The notes under the pieces are model-generated. The model saw nothing but the letters and a program-made list of their open reading frames with translations. It searched no databases and had not been told where the DNA came from. Of a stretch of DNA of 52,074 nucleotides, positions 36,878 through 45,486 are shown in pieces (the first letter of the stretch is position 1; every line of letters starts with the position of its first letter). The position numbers and the translations under genes are program-made. Source of the stretch: an uncultured Oscillospiraceae bacterium (lineage in GTDB: Bacteria > Bacillota > Clostridia > Oscillospirales > Ruminococcaceae); assembly GCA_910588145.1 (NCBI GenBank), contig CAJUPO010000013.1:1-52074 (forward strand), given 5' to 3'.

Positions 36878-38572
36878 ATGGGATATATGTATATAGACGG
36901 CATGAAAATTGCCTTTGATAAAGAAAAGAATGTACTTGAAGTAGTTCGAAAAGCCGGTATAGAACTTCCGACGCTTTGCTATTACTCTGAACTGTCCACA
37001 TACGGCGCCTGCCGTATGTGCATGGTCGAAAATGAACGTGGAAGACTGGAAGCCGCTTGTTCAACTATACCACGGGACGGTATGAAAATAAAAACAAATA
37101 CTCCGGCTCTTATAAAGCACCGAAGAATGATTATTGAACTTCTTCTTTCGGCACACTGCCGTGACTGCACGACTTGTCACAAGAACGGATCATGCCGTTT
37201 GCAGGAGCTTGCTTTCCGCTACGGAGTCAAACAGGTTAGATTCAAGGATCACAGGGATGAAATGCAAATTGATTCAAGCAGTACAAGTCTTATTCGTGAT
37301 CCTAACAAATGTATACTCTGCGGCGACTGCGTGCGTGTATGCCGTGAAAAGCAGGGGCTTGGCATTCTGGATTTTGCTTATCGGGGTTCTAAAATGAAGG
37401 TTATGCCTGCTTTTGACAGAGCCTTGGCAGAAACAGACTGCGTAAACTGCGGACAGTGTGCTGCCGTATGTCCTACCGGAGCAATCACTGTGAAGGATGA
37501 AACTGACCGTATGTGGGAATATCTGAATGATCCTAAGAAAATGGTTGTCGTACAGATTGCACCGGCTGTGAGAGTAGCTCTGGGCGATGAGTTTGGAATC
37601 GAACACGGAGAAAACGTAATGGGAATGGCTGTTAAGGCTCTGAAAATGCTGGGCGTTGACAAGGTATTTGATACGGTGGTAGGCGCTGATCTGACAGTTG
37701 TCGAAGAATCCCGTGAATTTGCTGAAAGACTGCAAAACGGCGGTCCGTTCCCAATGTTTACCTCATGCTGCCCTGCCTGGATCAAATATGCCGAGGAAAG
37801 GCATCCTGAGCTTATAAATAAAAATATTTCAAGCTGCAAGTCACCAATGCAGATGTTTGGTTCTGTTATTGACGAGCTTTACGGTTCAGACCCTGAAAGG
37901 GAACTTGTTTCGGTGGCAATTATGCCTTGTACGGCAAAAAAATACGAAGCTGCAAGACCTGAATTTAGAAAAGCAGACGGCAAGCGTATAATAGAGCTAT
38001 CTCTTACTACTCAGGAGCTTGCAAGCATGATAAGAAATGCCGGAATACAGTTTGCTTCTCTTGAACCTGAATACCTTGATTCCCCGTTTGATATGGGCGG
38101 TTCCGGCGCAGGAGTTATATTCGGAGTAACCGGCGGCGTTGCAGAAGCAGTTATACGTGAATGCGCTGTCGATAAAAGCAGTTCATATGTAAAAGAAATG
38201 CGTGAAATCGGCGTAAGAGGTAAAAAAGACCTTAAGGAAGCAGTTATAAATGTAAACGGAAAAGATATTCGTATCGGTGTAGTACACGGTCTTAAAGCCG
38301 CTGAAACTCTTATAAAAAAGATGCAGTGCGGAGAAATCTATTACGATATTGTAGAAGTAATGGCGTGTCCTGAAGGCTGTATAGGGGGCGCTGGTCAGCC
38401 ATTTGCTCTATATCCTGAACGTGATAAGCGTGCAAGAAGTCTTTATCACACCGACGGAAAGGTCGGAATTAAATTCGCAGGCAAACATCCTACTGTTTCT
38501 TCAATTTATACTGACTATGTCAAAGGCAGAAATCATGAAATGCTTCATGTTACATATGGTAAAAAGGATTAA
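36878..38572 (+). CDS. hydA: [FeFe] hydrogenase catalytic subunit
   Basis: A 564-residue enzyme. It has an N-terminal [2Fe-2S] ferredoxin domain (CYYSELSTYGACRMCMVE), a His/Cys cluster segment (HCRDCTTCHKNGSC), and two [4Fe-4S] clusters (CILCGDCVRVC, CVNCGQCAAVC). The H-cluster domain has L1 FTSCCPAWIKYAEERHPEL, L2 MPCTAKKYEA and L3 MACPEGCIGGAGQP. It makes or consumes H2. ATG 36878 follows AGGAGAAGCAAA, 10 bases after the hydB stop. With hydB and hydC it forms the HydABC type known from Ruminococcus albus and Thermotoga. Maturation genes are not in the window. Confidence 0.96.
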   Translation: MGYMYIDGMKIAFDKEKNVLEVVRKAGIELPTLCYYSELSTYGACRMCMVENERGRLEAACSTIPRDGMKIKTNTPALIKHRRMIIELLLSAHCRDCTTCHKNGSCRLQELAFRYGVKQVRFKDHRDEMQIDSSSTSLIRDPNKCILCGDCVRVCREKQGLGILDFAYRGSKMKVMPAFDRALAETDCVNCGQCAAVCPTGAITVKDETDRMWEYLNDPKKMVVVQIAPAVRVALGDEFGIEHGENVMGMAVKALKMLGVDKVFDTVVGADLTVVEESREFAERLQNGGPFPMFTSCCPAWIKYAEERHPELINKNISSCKSPMQMFGSVIDELYGSDPERELVSVAIMPCTAKKYEAARPEFRKADGKRIIELSLTTQELASMIRNAGIQFASLEPEYLDSPFDMGGSGAGVIFGVTGGVAEAVIRECAVDKSSSYVKEMREIGVRGKKDLKEAVINVNGKDIRIGVVHGLKAAETLIKKMQCGEIYYDIVEVMACPEGCIGGAGQPFALYPERDKRARSLYHTDGKVGIKFAGKHPTVSSIYTDYVKGRNHEMLHVTYGKKD

Positions 38573-38592
38573 TATATATTTCTGAAAAAATT

Positions 38593-38629
38593 AATTAAGC
38601 CGTAAGTCTAATTGACTTACGGCTTAATT
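38593..38629. terminator. Two-way terminator between hydA and the Cache-like gene
   Basis: AATTAAGCCGTAAGTC / GACTTACGGCTTAATT palindrome with A and T residues on both sides; serves both convergent genes. Confidence 0.9.
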
Positions 38630-39559
38630 TTATAAATTATTTTTTTCTTGATGTGAATTATAAATAAGAATTTTGTTTCTAACTGTTAAAATGGTTATAA
38701 AAGCAGATGTTGAAAGTGCAAATGCAAGCCAGACAACTACTGAATTTCTATGACTGTAAATTTCCGAAAAAGGCAGAGTTCCGATTAATATATATCCGTC
38801 ATGCTTGAGATATTGAACAAGAACGTCCTCACCCTCAAATTCCGACCTAAACCAACCTTTTTCTTCTTCAAATTCATCTGCGGGAAACTGTACCCCTGTT
38901 CCATTCATAATTGAATCAGTATGACTTATATATTTATACGTTTCAGAATCGATCAAAGCAAAATGTCCATTTACCATCAACGGAATATCTGTTATAAACC
39001 GTGAAAGATCATTTAATTTAAGAATCATTTCAGCATCCTGGGGATCATATTCAATCTGAATTACTCCGTCCGCGTCCAGACGTGAAGACCCCGTCAAAAC
39101 AGTAGTTTTTCCGTTATTGTGATAAAGCATAGCTTCAGAAAAGACCTTATTGTCCACTGCGGGAAGAAACTCTTTATTAACCATTTCCTTATTTCCGGAA
39201 AGGCTTGTGCTGTATTCTATAACTCCGCTGCCATCTGAAACACTAATAGAAGAAGCTCCTATAATGACTCTCATTTCCTCAAAGGATACATCACTTTGCA
39301 TAATACCGGTATTTTTTGATAACATAATCGCCGTAATACGTGATTTAGACTTATAGTTTTCATATATTTCCTGCGTTATTTCAGTTGAACGCTTTATGTT
39401 TTCATCAAGCGAATTGCTTAGCTGTTCAAGTCTTTCAGAAATCATTTCACGGGTTTCCCAGCGTCCCACTACACCTGTTGAATAATATGCAAGAAACATT
39501 ATCGCAAGGGTAAACACCAACATAAGAATTATTAATGGTCTATAAATTGTTTTTTTCAT
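38630..39559 (-). CDS. Membrane protein with a Cache-like extracellular sensor domain and no output domain
   Basis: A 309-residue protein with an N-terminal membrane helix (PLIILMLVFTLAIMFLAYY) and a roughly 230-residue exterior region. That region begins with a helix and contains ISVSDGSGVIEYSTSLSGN and FALIDSETYKYISH, as in double-Cache sensors. A second helix (SVVVWLAFALSTSAFITILT) and a 15-residue cytoplasmic tail follow. Sensors of this shape normally continue into a kinase, GGDEF or methyl-accepting domain; none is present. It may signal through a partner or be a truncated receptor. No ribosome site is obvious. The neighbour upstream is a DtxR regulator, 34 bases away. Confidence 0.6.
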   Translation of the reverse strand: MKKTIYRPLIILMLVFTLAIMFLAYYSTGVVGRWETREMISERLEQLSNSLDENIKRSTEITQEIYENYKSKSRITAIMLSKNTGIMQSDVSFEEMRVIIGASSISVSDGSGVIEYSTSLSGNKEMVNKEFLPAVDNKVFSEAMLYHNNGKTTVLTGSSRLDADGVIQIEYDPQDAEMILKLNDLSRFITDIPLMVNGHFALIDSETYKYISHTDSIMNGTGVQFPADEFEEEKGWFRSEFEGEDVLVQYLKHDGYILIGTLPFSEIYSHRNSVVVWLAFALSTSAFITILTVRNKILIYNSHQEKNNL

Positions 39560-39593
39560 AATTCACACCGCTTTCAGGCGCCTTTTCATATCC

Positions 39594-39980
39594 TTATTTA
39601 AGGGATTTCTTTTCATTCTCCGTAACCATTTTCTTTATTTTTTCAAAGCTCTCGTCACTGATTATATGTTCGATTTTACAAGCATCCCGTTCGGCTGTTT
39701 CAGAAGAAATACCAACAATATCCTTTAAAAAACTTTTTATAGTAATGTGTCTGTCATAAACTGCCTCAGCACGCTTCTGTCCTTCTTCCGTAAAGGTGAT
39801 CTGTCCGCTGCGGTCAACAGAAATGTAATTGCTTTCTTTAAGTATGCCTACTGCCCTGCTTATACTTGCCTTTGAATAATTAAGTTCATTAGCTATATCA
39901 ATTGATCTGACGCCGCCGTTTTTTCTCATAAGCAGCAGTATTGTTTCAAGATAATCTTCTCTTGATTCAGTTTTGTTCAT
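39594..39980 (-). CDS. DtxR/MntR-family metal-dependent repressor
   Basis: A 128-residue regulator: N-terminal winged helix (SREDYLETILLLMRKNGGVR, SIDIANELNYSKASISRAVG) and a metal-binding dimerisation domain with Glu, Cys and His residues (GISSETAERDACKIEHIISD). The C-terminal SH3-like domain of DtxR is absent, as in MntR. It would repress metal-uptake genes when loaded with Mn2+ or Fe2+. ATG 39980 follows GGAGGGTGTT. It is divergent from the cation antiporter at 40309, whose regulation it might share; no operator was identified. Confidence 0.9.
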   Translation of the reverse strand: MNKTESREDYLETILLLMRKNGGVRSIDIANELNYSKASISRAVGILKESNYISVDRSGQITFTEEGQKRAEAVYDRHITIKSFLKDIVGISSETAERDACKIEHIISDESFEKIKKMVTENEKKSLK

Positions 39981-40135
39981 AACACCCTCCGTCCGCAATT
40001 ATTTATGTTCTATTATACCATAATCTGTGAATACTTTCAATCCATTTTTTCATAGATATTAATTCTTTGAATTTTTTGTCTGCAATTTCACTAAAATTAT
40101 ATGTCTAAAATGACATAATATTATTCCAATTAACA

Positions 40136-40164
40136 TTGACATTTTTTTTTCAACTTATTATAAT
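40136..40164 (+). promoter_or_regulatory. Promoter of the antiporter gene
   Basis: TTGACA (40136-40141) and TATAAT (40159-40164), 17-base spacer made largely of T. The transcript has a leader of about 138 bases. Confidence 0.8.
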
Positions 40165-40183
40165 ATAAAAGGAAAATTTAATT

Positions 40184-40258
40184 ATGAATTTTTTTGATGA
40201 AGAATTTATATTTAAAGCTTTCCAAATTAATCAACGGCGATTTACCGAACAGGGTTAA
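40184..40258 (+). CDS. Possible 24-residue leader peptide before the antiporter
   Basis: ATG 40184 lies behind AAGGA and opens a short frame, MNFFDEEFIFKAFQINQRRF then TEQG. Its stop codon falls in the loop of the inner hairpin of the leader. Translation through the hairpin would melt it, so the peptide could control antiporter expression. It may also be a chance frame. Confidence 0.3.
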   Translation: MNFFDEEFIFKAFQINQRRFTEQG

Positions 40259-40285
40259 AAGCCCTGCTTGAAGTAAATCGCTTTT
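40233..40285 (+). promoter_or_regulatory. Structured 5' leader of the antiporter (candidate riboswitch or attenuator)
   Basis: GCGATTTAC and GTAAATCGC form a 9-bp outer stem enclosing CAGGG / CCCTG with loop TTAAAAG. Right after it come GAACTGTAAAGGGG and the start codon; CCCTG and ACAG could pair with that ribosome-site region. Structured leaders before sodium or lithium exporters are known riboswitch positions, but no known class was matched from memory. Confidence 0.5.
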
Positions 40286-40308
40286 GAACTGTAAAGGGGA
40301 AATAGATA

Positions 40309-41622
40309 ATGGGTCAAATCAAAGAAGTCATGAATGAATACGGCTTTCTGCTGTCTATTGCAATGATTCTGCTGAGCACCAAGCTTTTTGGTCTTGTTAC
40401 AAGACGAATCAAGCTTCCTCAGGTTGTCGGAGCGCTTCTTGCCGGTCTTATTCTTGGTCCGGCTTGCATTGGTATTCTTAAGGAAACTGAATTTCTTAAA
40501 GAGGTTTCAGAAATAGGCGTAATCATACTTATGTTCTGTGCCGGACTTGAAACAGACATCAAGGAGCTTAAGAAAACCGGAAAAGCTTCATTCATAATTG
40601 CGCTGCTCGGCGTTGCGATTCCGCTTCTGGGCGGCTGGGGTGTTGCCGCATTGTTCAATACGGTTAACGGAGAAGGGCTTGCAAGCCTTACACTCCAAAA
40701 TATCTTCATCGGAATTATTATGACTGCAACTTCAGTAAGTATTACTGTTGAAACGCTTAAGGAACTTGGAAAACTGTCAACCAAATCAGGAAACGCTATC
40801 TTGGGCGCAGCGCTGATTGATGATATTCTGGGTATTATCGCACTTACAGTTATTACTTCCGCAGCAGATACATCTGTAAACATCTGGATGGTTCTTCTTA
40901 AGATTGTTCTTTTCTTTGTTTTTGCTATTGTTGTATGCATCATTTTCAATATACTGTTCAACAAGTGGTCCGGACATTCTAAAAAAGATCTCAGACGTTA
41001 TGTAATCATCGGTTTCGCATTCTGTCTTCTGATGTCATTCAGCGCTGAGGTATTCTTCGGTGTAGCTGATATTACAGGCGCATTCTGCGCAGGACTTGCA
41101 ATGTCTAACGGTCCGAGGGCTACATATCTTACAAACAGATTTGATACGCTCTCATATATGCTTCTTTCACCAGTATTCTTTGCAAGCATAGGTCTTAAAG
41201 TTGTTCTTCCGCAAATGAGCATGAGCATTGTTATTTTCTCGGTAGTACTGTGCATTGTAGCAGTACTGACAAAAGTTGTGGGATGCGGTCTGGGCGCTAA
41301 GTTCTGTAAATTTAAAAACAAGGACTGTTTACGTATTGGCGTAGGTATGGTTTCACGAGGTGAAGTTGCGCTTATTGTAGCCAGCAAGGGCGCTGCCGTA
41401 GGACTTATGAATGACAAATACTTTGGACCTATCGTAATAATGGTAGTAATAACAACAATCATTACTCCTATTCTTTTAAAATTTGTTTATAAGAGCAAAA
41501 ACAAGAATGACAGTGATTCCTCAGGAGTCCTCGATGTTGATAAATTCAATAAGAGTGAAACACTTGAAGATACACTTCAAGATCTGATAAATGCAGATTC
41601 CTGCCAAAAATCATTATCATAA
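40309..41622 (+). CDS. Cation/proton antiporter (CPA2, NapA/Kef type)
   Basis: A 437-residue integral membrane protein with about twelve hydrophobic segments. It includes KLPQVVGALLAGLILGPACI, VILMFCAGLETDIKELKKTG, the unwound-helix region with ALIDDILGIIALTVIT (the DD ion-binding pair of NapA-type exchangers), ADITGAFCAGLAM and MVSRGEVALIVASKGAA. It exchanges Na+ or K+ for protons. The C-terminal 45 residues are a short polar tail without an RCK/TrkA domain. The DD pair favours electrogenic Na+/H+ exchange. ATG follows AAAGGGGAAATAGATA. Confidence 0.93.
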   Translation: MGQIKEVMNEYGFLLSIAMILLSTKLFGLVTRRIKLPQVVGALLAGLILGPACIGILKETEFLKEVSEIGVIILMFCAGLETDIKELKKTGKASFIIALLGVAIPLLGGWGVAALFNTVNGEGLASLTLQNIFIGIIMTATSVSITVETLKELGKLSTKSGNAILGAALIDDILGIIALTVITSAADTSVNIWMVLLKIVLFFVFAIVVCIIFNILFNKWSGHSKKDLRRYVIIGFAFCLLMSFSAEVFFGVADITGAFCAGLAMSNGPRATYLTNRFDTLSYMLLSPVFFASIGLKVVLPQMSMSIVIFSVVLCIVAVLTKVVGCGLGAKFCKFKNKDCLRIGVGMVSRGEVALIVASKGAAVGLMNDKYFGPIVIMVVITTIITPILLKFVYKSKNKNDSDSSGVLDVDKFNKSETLEDTLQDLINADSCQKSLS

Positions 41623-41624
41623 AC

Positions 41625-41661
41625 AAAAAAGCAGTTAACTTAAATCGTTAACTGCTTTTTT
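41625..41661. terminator. Two-way terminator between the antiporter and PP2C genes
   Basis: AAAAAAGCAGTTAAC / GTTAACTGCTTTTTT stem, A and T runs both sides. Confidence 0.93.
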
Positions 41662-41665
41662 CATA

Positions 41666-42415
41666 TCAGTCATAACAGCAAAGCGCCGTAATTGTTATAT
41701 TATCGCTGCTTCCGTTTTCAATGGCAAGCTTCACAAGCCTTTCAAGACGCCGTGGCAGCTTTGCTGGAAGTGCAAGAATATCCTCCATTTCAGTACAGCT
41801 TACATAATCGGATAAACCGTCAGAACATATCAGAATAACATCCCCGTACTTCATTACATCATTAAGATTGGTTATATCCGGCTTTGGCTTTGACGATGTA
41901 TTCCCCATAACCGGAAAAATAATATTTTTATGAATATGAGTTCTCTTTTCAGCTTCAGATATAGTCCCCTCGTCATAGAGCATTTGAACCAGCGACTGAT
42001 CCTTTGAGATCTGTCTGATATCCCCGCCCCTGTAACGGTACATTCTTGAATCGCCGACATTTATAGTGTAAATATTATCGTTTTCGTCGATTGCAATGGC
42101 ACAAAGCGTAGCCTGCATATTATGCGTGCTGCTGTCCATTGTTCCAAGAGCAGAAAGCTGATTGTGAACATTCATCACTTCCTTTTTCAAATCGGAAGCG
42201 GAACTAAAGTCCAGATCACTTAAAAATTCAAGGCATTTGAATGAAGCAAGCTCTCCGGAATTTTCACCGGAAACGCCGTCAGAAACAGCCGCAATAAGTG
42301 GAGCAGACATCATAAAATCGACGCTGCCGGATGACATAACCTTTTTACCGATCATAAATGCATCTTCATTATGCTTCATTACACCCTTGTCAGTAATACC
42401 GCAGCAGTAATACAT
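41666..42415 (-). CDS. PP2C-family serine/threonine phosphatase
   Basis: A 249-residue PP2C (PPM) phosphatase: GITDKGVMKHNEDAFMIGKK (metal Asp), LIAAVSDGVSGENSGELASF, the ICSDGLSDYVS motif and the final ENGSSDNITITALCC. It removes phosphate from Ser/Thr of proteins phosphorylated by PASTA-type kinases. It stands alone; the partner kinase, usually adjacent in Firmicutes, is not here, but the FHA protein at 30584 may belong to the same signalling system. ATG follows GAGGGAATA. Confidence 0.93.
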   Translation of the reverse strand: MYYCCGITDKGVMKHNEDAFMIGKKVMSSGSVDFMMSAPLIAAVSDGVSGENSGELASFKCLEFLSDLDFSSASDLKKEVMNVHNQLSALGTMDSSTHNMQATLCAIAIDENDNIYTINVGDSRMYRYRGGDIRQISKDQSLVQMLYDEGTISEAEKRTHIHKNIIFPVMGNTSSKPKPDITNLNDVMKYGDVILICSDGLSDYVSCTEMEDILALPAKLPRRLERLVKLAIENGSSDNITITALCCYD

Positions 42416-42605
42416 TATTCCCTCACTCGCATTAATTAATAATTATGACAAAGCTGCAAGGCTTTGCACATAATTATTATACCTTATCATTAACAGTATT
42501 TCAACAGTTTCATGGTATTAATTTATTTACAACTTTATGACAAAATATTAAAAGCCATTATTTATACATATTTATAAAAATAATGTGTTTTATGAATATT
42601 TTCTG

Positions 42606-42634
42606 TTGACATTTTTCAAAAATTAGTGTATCAT
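42606..42634 (+). promoter_or_regulatory. Promoter of the GH5 cellulase gene
   Basis: TTGACA (42606-42611) and TATCAT (42629-42634), 17-base spacer, 37 bases before the start. Confidence 0.75.
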
Positions 42635-42671
42635 TAATGTGAGAAGATATTAAAAATAAGGGGGAGTTTTT

Positions 42672-44501
42672 ATGAAATTTTTTAAAAAATTAATTGCAGC
42701 CGCTGCAATTCTGACAATTTCCGCAACTTCTATCGCCTCTGGATTGTCGGTCTCTAAAGCTGCTGATTATGATGACGGAAACGATGACTGGCTTCATGCT
42801 GTCGGAAGCCGCCTTTATGATAAGGACGGAAATGAAGTTTGGCTTACCGGCGCTAACTGGTTCGGCTTTAACTGCATAGAAAGATTCCCGCATGGCCTCT
42901 GGAGCGCTGATATAGACGTTATGCTTTCTACCATAGCCGACCACGGAATTAATTGCCTTAGATTACCTGTGGCCACTGAACTGCTTATGGACTGGCAGGA
43001 TGGCGTTGATGACAGCGATAAAATCTCTATAAATCCAAAGGACTCACCTGATTACTCTTTTAATCCGGATTTTTGCCGTCCTGACGGTTCATGCATGAGC
43101 AGTCTGGAAATATTTGATGTAATTGCTCAAAAGTGCAAAAAATACGGTATAAAAATTATAATTGACATACACAGCCCGGCTCTGCATAATTCAGGACACG
43201 TTTATAATGTATGGTACTATAATCCAAGCGCCGGTGACTGTGATAATTGTGCAGTTACAGCCGACGGAGTAAAAATCACCACTGAAATTTGGCAGGATAC
43301 CCTCGTATGGCTTGCTGACAGATATAAAAATGACGATACTATTATCGCTTATGACCTGAAAAATGAGCCTCACGGCAAGGGTCAGGAAGGCGCTGCAGGC
43401 GCAAAATGGGACGATTCTACCGACTTAAATAACTGGGCTTATGCTTCAACACAGTGCGCTCTTGCAATCATGGAAGTTAATCCCAACGCTCTTATACTGA
43501 TTGAAGGTATCGAGCAGTACCCAAGGGAAGGCAAGGTTTGGGGTCAGCCTGATTCACTTACTGATCCTCCGTACTATCCAGGATGGTGGGGCGGCAACTT
43601 CAGAGGCGCAAGAGAATATCCTATTAACCTTGAACAGTATCAGAGCCAGCTTGTGTATTCTCCTCACGATTACGGTCCGGGAGTTTATAACCAGACATGG
43701 TTTAATAAGGACTTTACAACACAGACTCTCCTTGATGATTACTGGTATGATACCTGGGCATATCTGAATGCCGAAGATATTGCACCACTGCTCATGGGCG
43801 AATGGGGCGGATTCATGGACGGCGCTGAAAACGAAAAATGGCTGAACCTTCTCCGTGACTACATGATAGATAATCATATCAATCACACATTCTGGTGTAT
43901 CAATCCAAACTCCGGCGATACCGGCGGACTTTTGGACTACTCATTTACTAATTGGGACGTAGAAAAATATACTTTATTTGAAAAATCATTATGGCAGACT
44001 CAGGAAACAGGCAAGTACATCGGTCTTGACCATAAAACTCCTCTTGGTGTGAACGGAACCGGTATTTCCCTTTCTGAATTCTATAATTCATATGCATATG
44101 AAGAAGGAAGCAATATCGATAACGGTACGATTCTGGATAAGGAAAATAAACCAACAAATCCAACCGAGCCTACAGATAAACCTACTGAACCTGTAAAACC
44201 AACAAATCCGACTGAGCCTGCAACTGATGATTCAGAAACCAGTACAGAAACTCCGTCAGAATCAATTAATGAGAATGATGTTCTATACGGTGACGTTGAC
44301 TGCAACGGTAAGGTTGAAGTAAACGATATTGTATCTTTGAATATGTATCTTCTTGACAAGGATGCAAATATTCCTGGTGTAACTGCACAAGGACTTTTAA
44401 ATGCCAATTGTGAATATGATGATGTAATTGACTTGGCTGACAGTTCAAAAATTATAAACTTCCTGGCTGAGCTAATCTCCGAAGACGAACTTGGCAAATA
44501 A
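42672..44501 (+). CDS. Cellulosomal GH5 endoglucanase with dockerin
   Basis: A 609-residue exported enzyme. Signal peptide 1-31 (KLIAAAAILTISATSIASGL). The GH5 catalytic domain (about 40-460) has GANWFGFNCIERFPHGLWSA, acid/base Glu232 in DLKNEPHG and nucleophile Glu377 in LLMGEWGG, with substrate-binding HDYGPG. The opening resembles GH5 subfamily 1 endoglucanases. A Pro/Thr repeat linker (KPTNPTEPTDKPTEP, about 494-540) leads to a dockerin (about 541-605; GDVDCNGKVEVNDIVSLNMY and a second loop CEYDDVIDLADSSKIINFL). ATG follows AGGGGGAGTTTTT. It would cut beta-1,4-glucan on the cellulosome. Confidence 0.94.
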   Translation: MKFFKKLIAAAAILTISATSIASGLSVSKAADYDDGNDDWLHAVGSRLYDKDGNEVWLTGANWFGFNCIERFPHGLWSADIDVMLSTIADHGINCLRLPVATELLMDWQDGVDDSDKISINPKDSPDYSFNPDFCRPDGSCMSSLEIFDVIAQKCKKYGIKIIIDIHSPALHNSGHVYNVWYYNPSAGDCDNCAVTADGVKITTEIWQDTLVWLADRYKNDDTIIAYDLKNEPHGKGQEGAAGAKWDDSTDLNNWAYASTQCALAIMEVNPNALILIEGIEQYPREGKVWGQPDSLTDPPYYPGWWGGNFRGAREYPINLEQYQSQLVYSPHDYGPGVYNQTWFNKDFTTQTLLDDYWYDTWAYLNAEDIAPLLMGEWGGFMDGAENEKWLNLLRDYMIDNHINHTFWCINPNSGDTGGLLDYSFTNWDVEKYTLFEKSLWQTQETGKYIGLDHKTPLGVNGTGISLSEFYNSYAYEEGSNIDNGTILDKENKPTNPTEPTDKPTEPVKPTNPTEPATDDSETSTETPSESINENDVLYGDVDCNGKVEVNDIVSLNMYLLDKDANIPGVTAQGLLNANCEYDDVIDLADSSKIINFLAELISEDELGK

Positions 44502-44509
44502 TAATACTT

Positions 44510-44545
44510 ATCCCCATAACCTAAAAAGGTTATGGGGATTTTTTT
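44510..44545 (+). terminator. Terminator of the GH5 gene
   Basis: ATCCCCATAACC / GGTTATGGGGAT stem followed by TTTTTTT. Confidence 0.93.
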
Positions 44546-44585
44546 CATATTATATTGTCTTTTTTCATTATATTAGCATAAACTA

Positions 44586-45467
44586 TTATATACCATAATC
44601 AAATAAATTTAATTGTACATCTTTCTCCTTTTCTTCAAATGTATTTAAAAACTGAAAGATTTGCTCATTATTGTGTACAATATTGTTTTTACTGCATTTT
44701 TTATTAAATAAATCCATCAATTTATTATTAATCGGACTCTCAATTATGTATTGATTCCCATATTGGTGAATATACTTTTCTTTTAATCCGGGAAATTTAC
44801 TGTCCAATTGTCTGTAAAAATACTCTCTGTTTCCCTCACGAAGGGTTACTCCCATACCAAAGCAGATAATACCATAAACCCCGGCTTCAATGCACATATC
44901 CAAAATTCCGTTAATATTTTCTTCTGTATCGTTAATATACGGCAATATAGGCGAAAGCCATACAACAGCAGGTATTCCGGCTTCACGAAATTTCTTTAAT
45001 GCCTTAAACCTTTCATGAGTTGTACTCACATTAGGCTCAATTATTCTGCACAAGCTTTCATCATAGGTTGTAAGCGTCATTTGTACAACACATTTTGTCT
45101 TATCATTGATCTTTTTCAGTAAGTCCAAGTCCCTTATTATACGGCTGGATTTTGTTATAAGAGTTACACCAAAACCATATTCATAAATCAGAGATAACGC
45201 TTTCCTGACATTACAGATTTCTGTTTCCAGGGGAATATACGGATCCGTCATGGAACCAGCGCTTACGATACATTTTCTGCGTCTGCGCTTAAGAGCTTCC
45301 TCCAACAATTCAATTGCATTTTCCTTGACTTCAATATCCTCAAATTCATGCTCCATATGATAACATTTACTTCTGGAATCACAATATATACATCCATGAG
45401 AACAACCCCGATATAAATTAATTACATTTTTAGACGATAGAATACCTTTTGACGTTACATAATGCAT
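44586..45467 (-). CDS. Radical SAM protein of the SplB / Rv2578c type
   Basis: A 293-residue radical SAM protein. It has the CxxxCxxC cluster motif NLYRGCSHGCIYCDSRSKCY near residues 18-37, CIVSAGSMTDPYIPLETEIC, TLITKSSRIIRDLDLLKKIN, QMTLTTYDESLCRIIEPN and PAVVWLSPILPYINDT. Such stand-alone proteins resemble the spore photoproduct lyase superfamily, but their substrates are unknown. ATG overlies the upstream region after GGAGGAAATGCA. It lies 19 bases downstream of the AraC gene stop, in the same direction, so it may be co-transcribed with it. Confidence 0.85.
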   Translation of the reverse strand: MHYVTSKGILSSKNVINLYRGCSHGCIYCDSRSKCYHMEHEFEDIEVKENAIELLEEALKRRRRKCIVSAGSMTDPYIPLETEICNVRKALSLIYEYGFGVTLITKSSRIIRDLDLLKKINDKTKCVVQMTLTTYDESLCRIIEPNVSTTHERFKALKKFREAGIPAVVWLSPILPYINDTEENINGILDMCIEAGVYGIICFGMGVTLREGNREYFYRQLDSKFPGLKEKYIHQYGNQYIIESPINNKLMDLFNKKCSKNNIVHNNEQIFQFLNTFEEKEKDVQLNLFDYGI

Positions 45468-45486
45468 TGCATTTCCTCCAATATCA

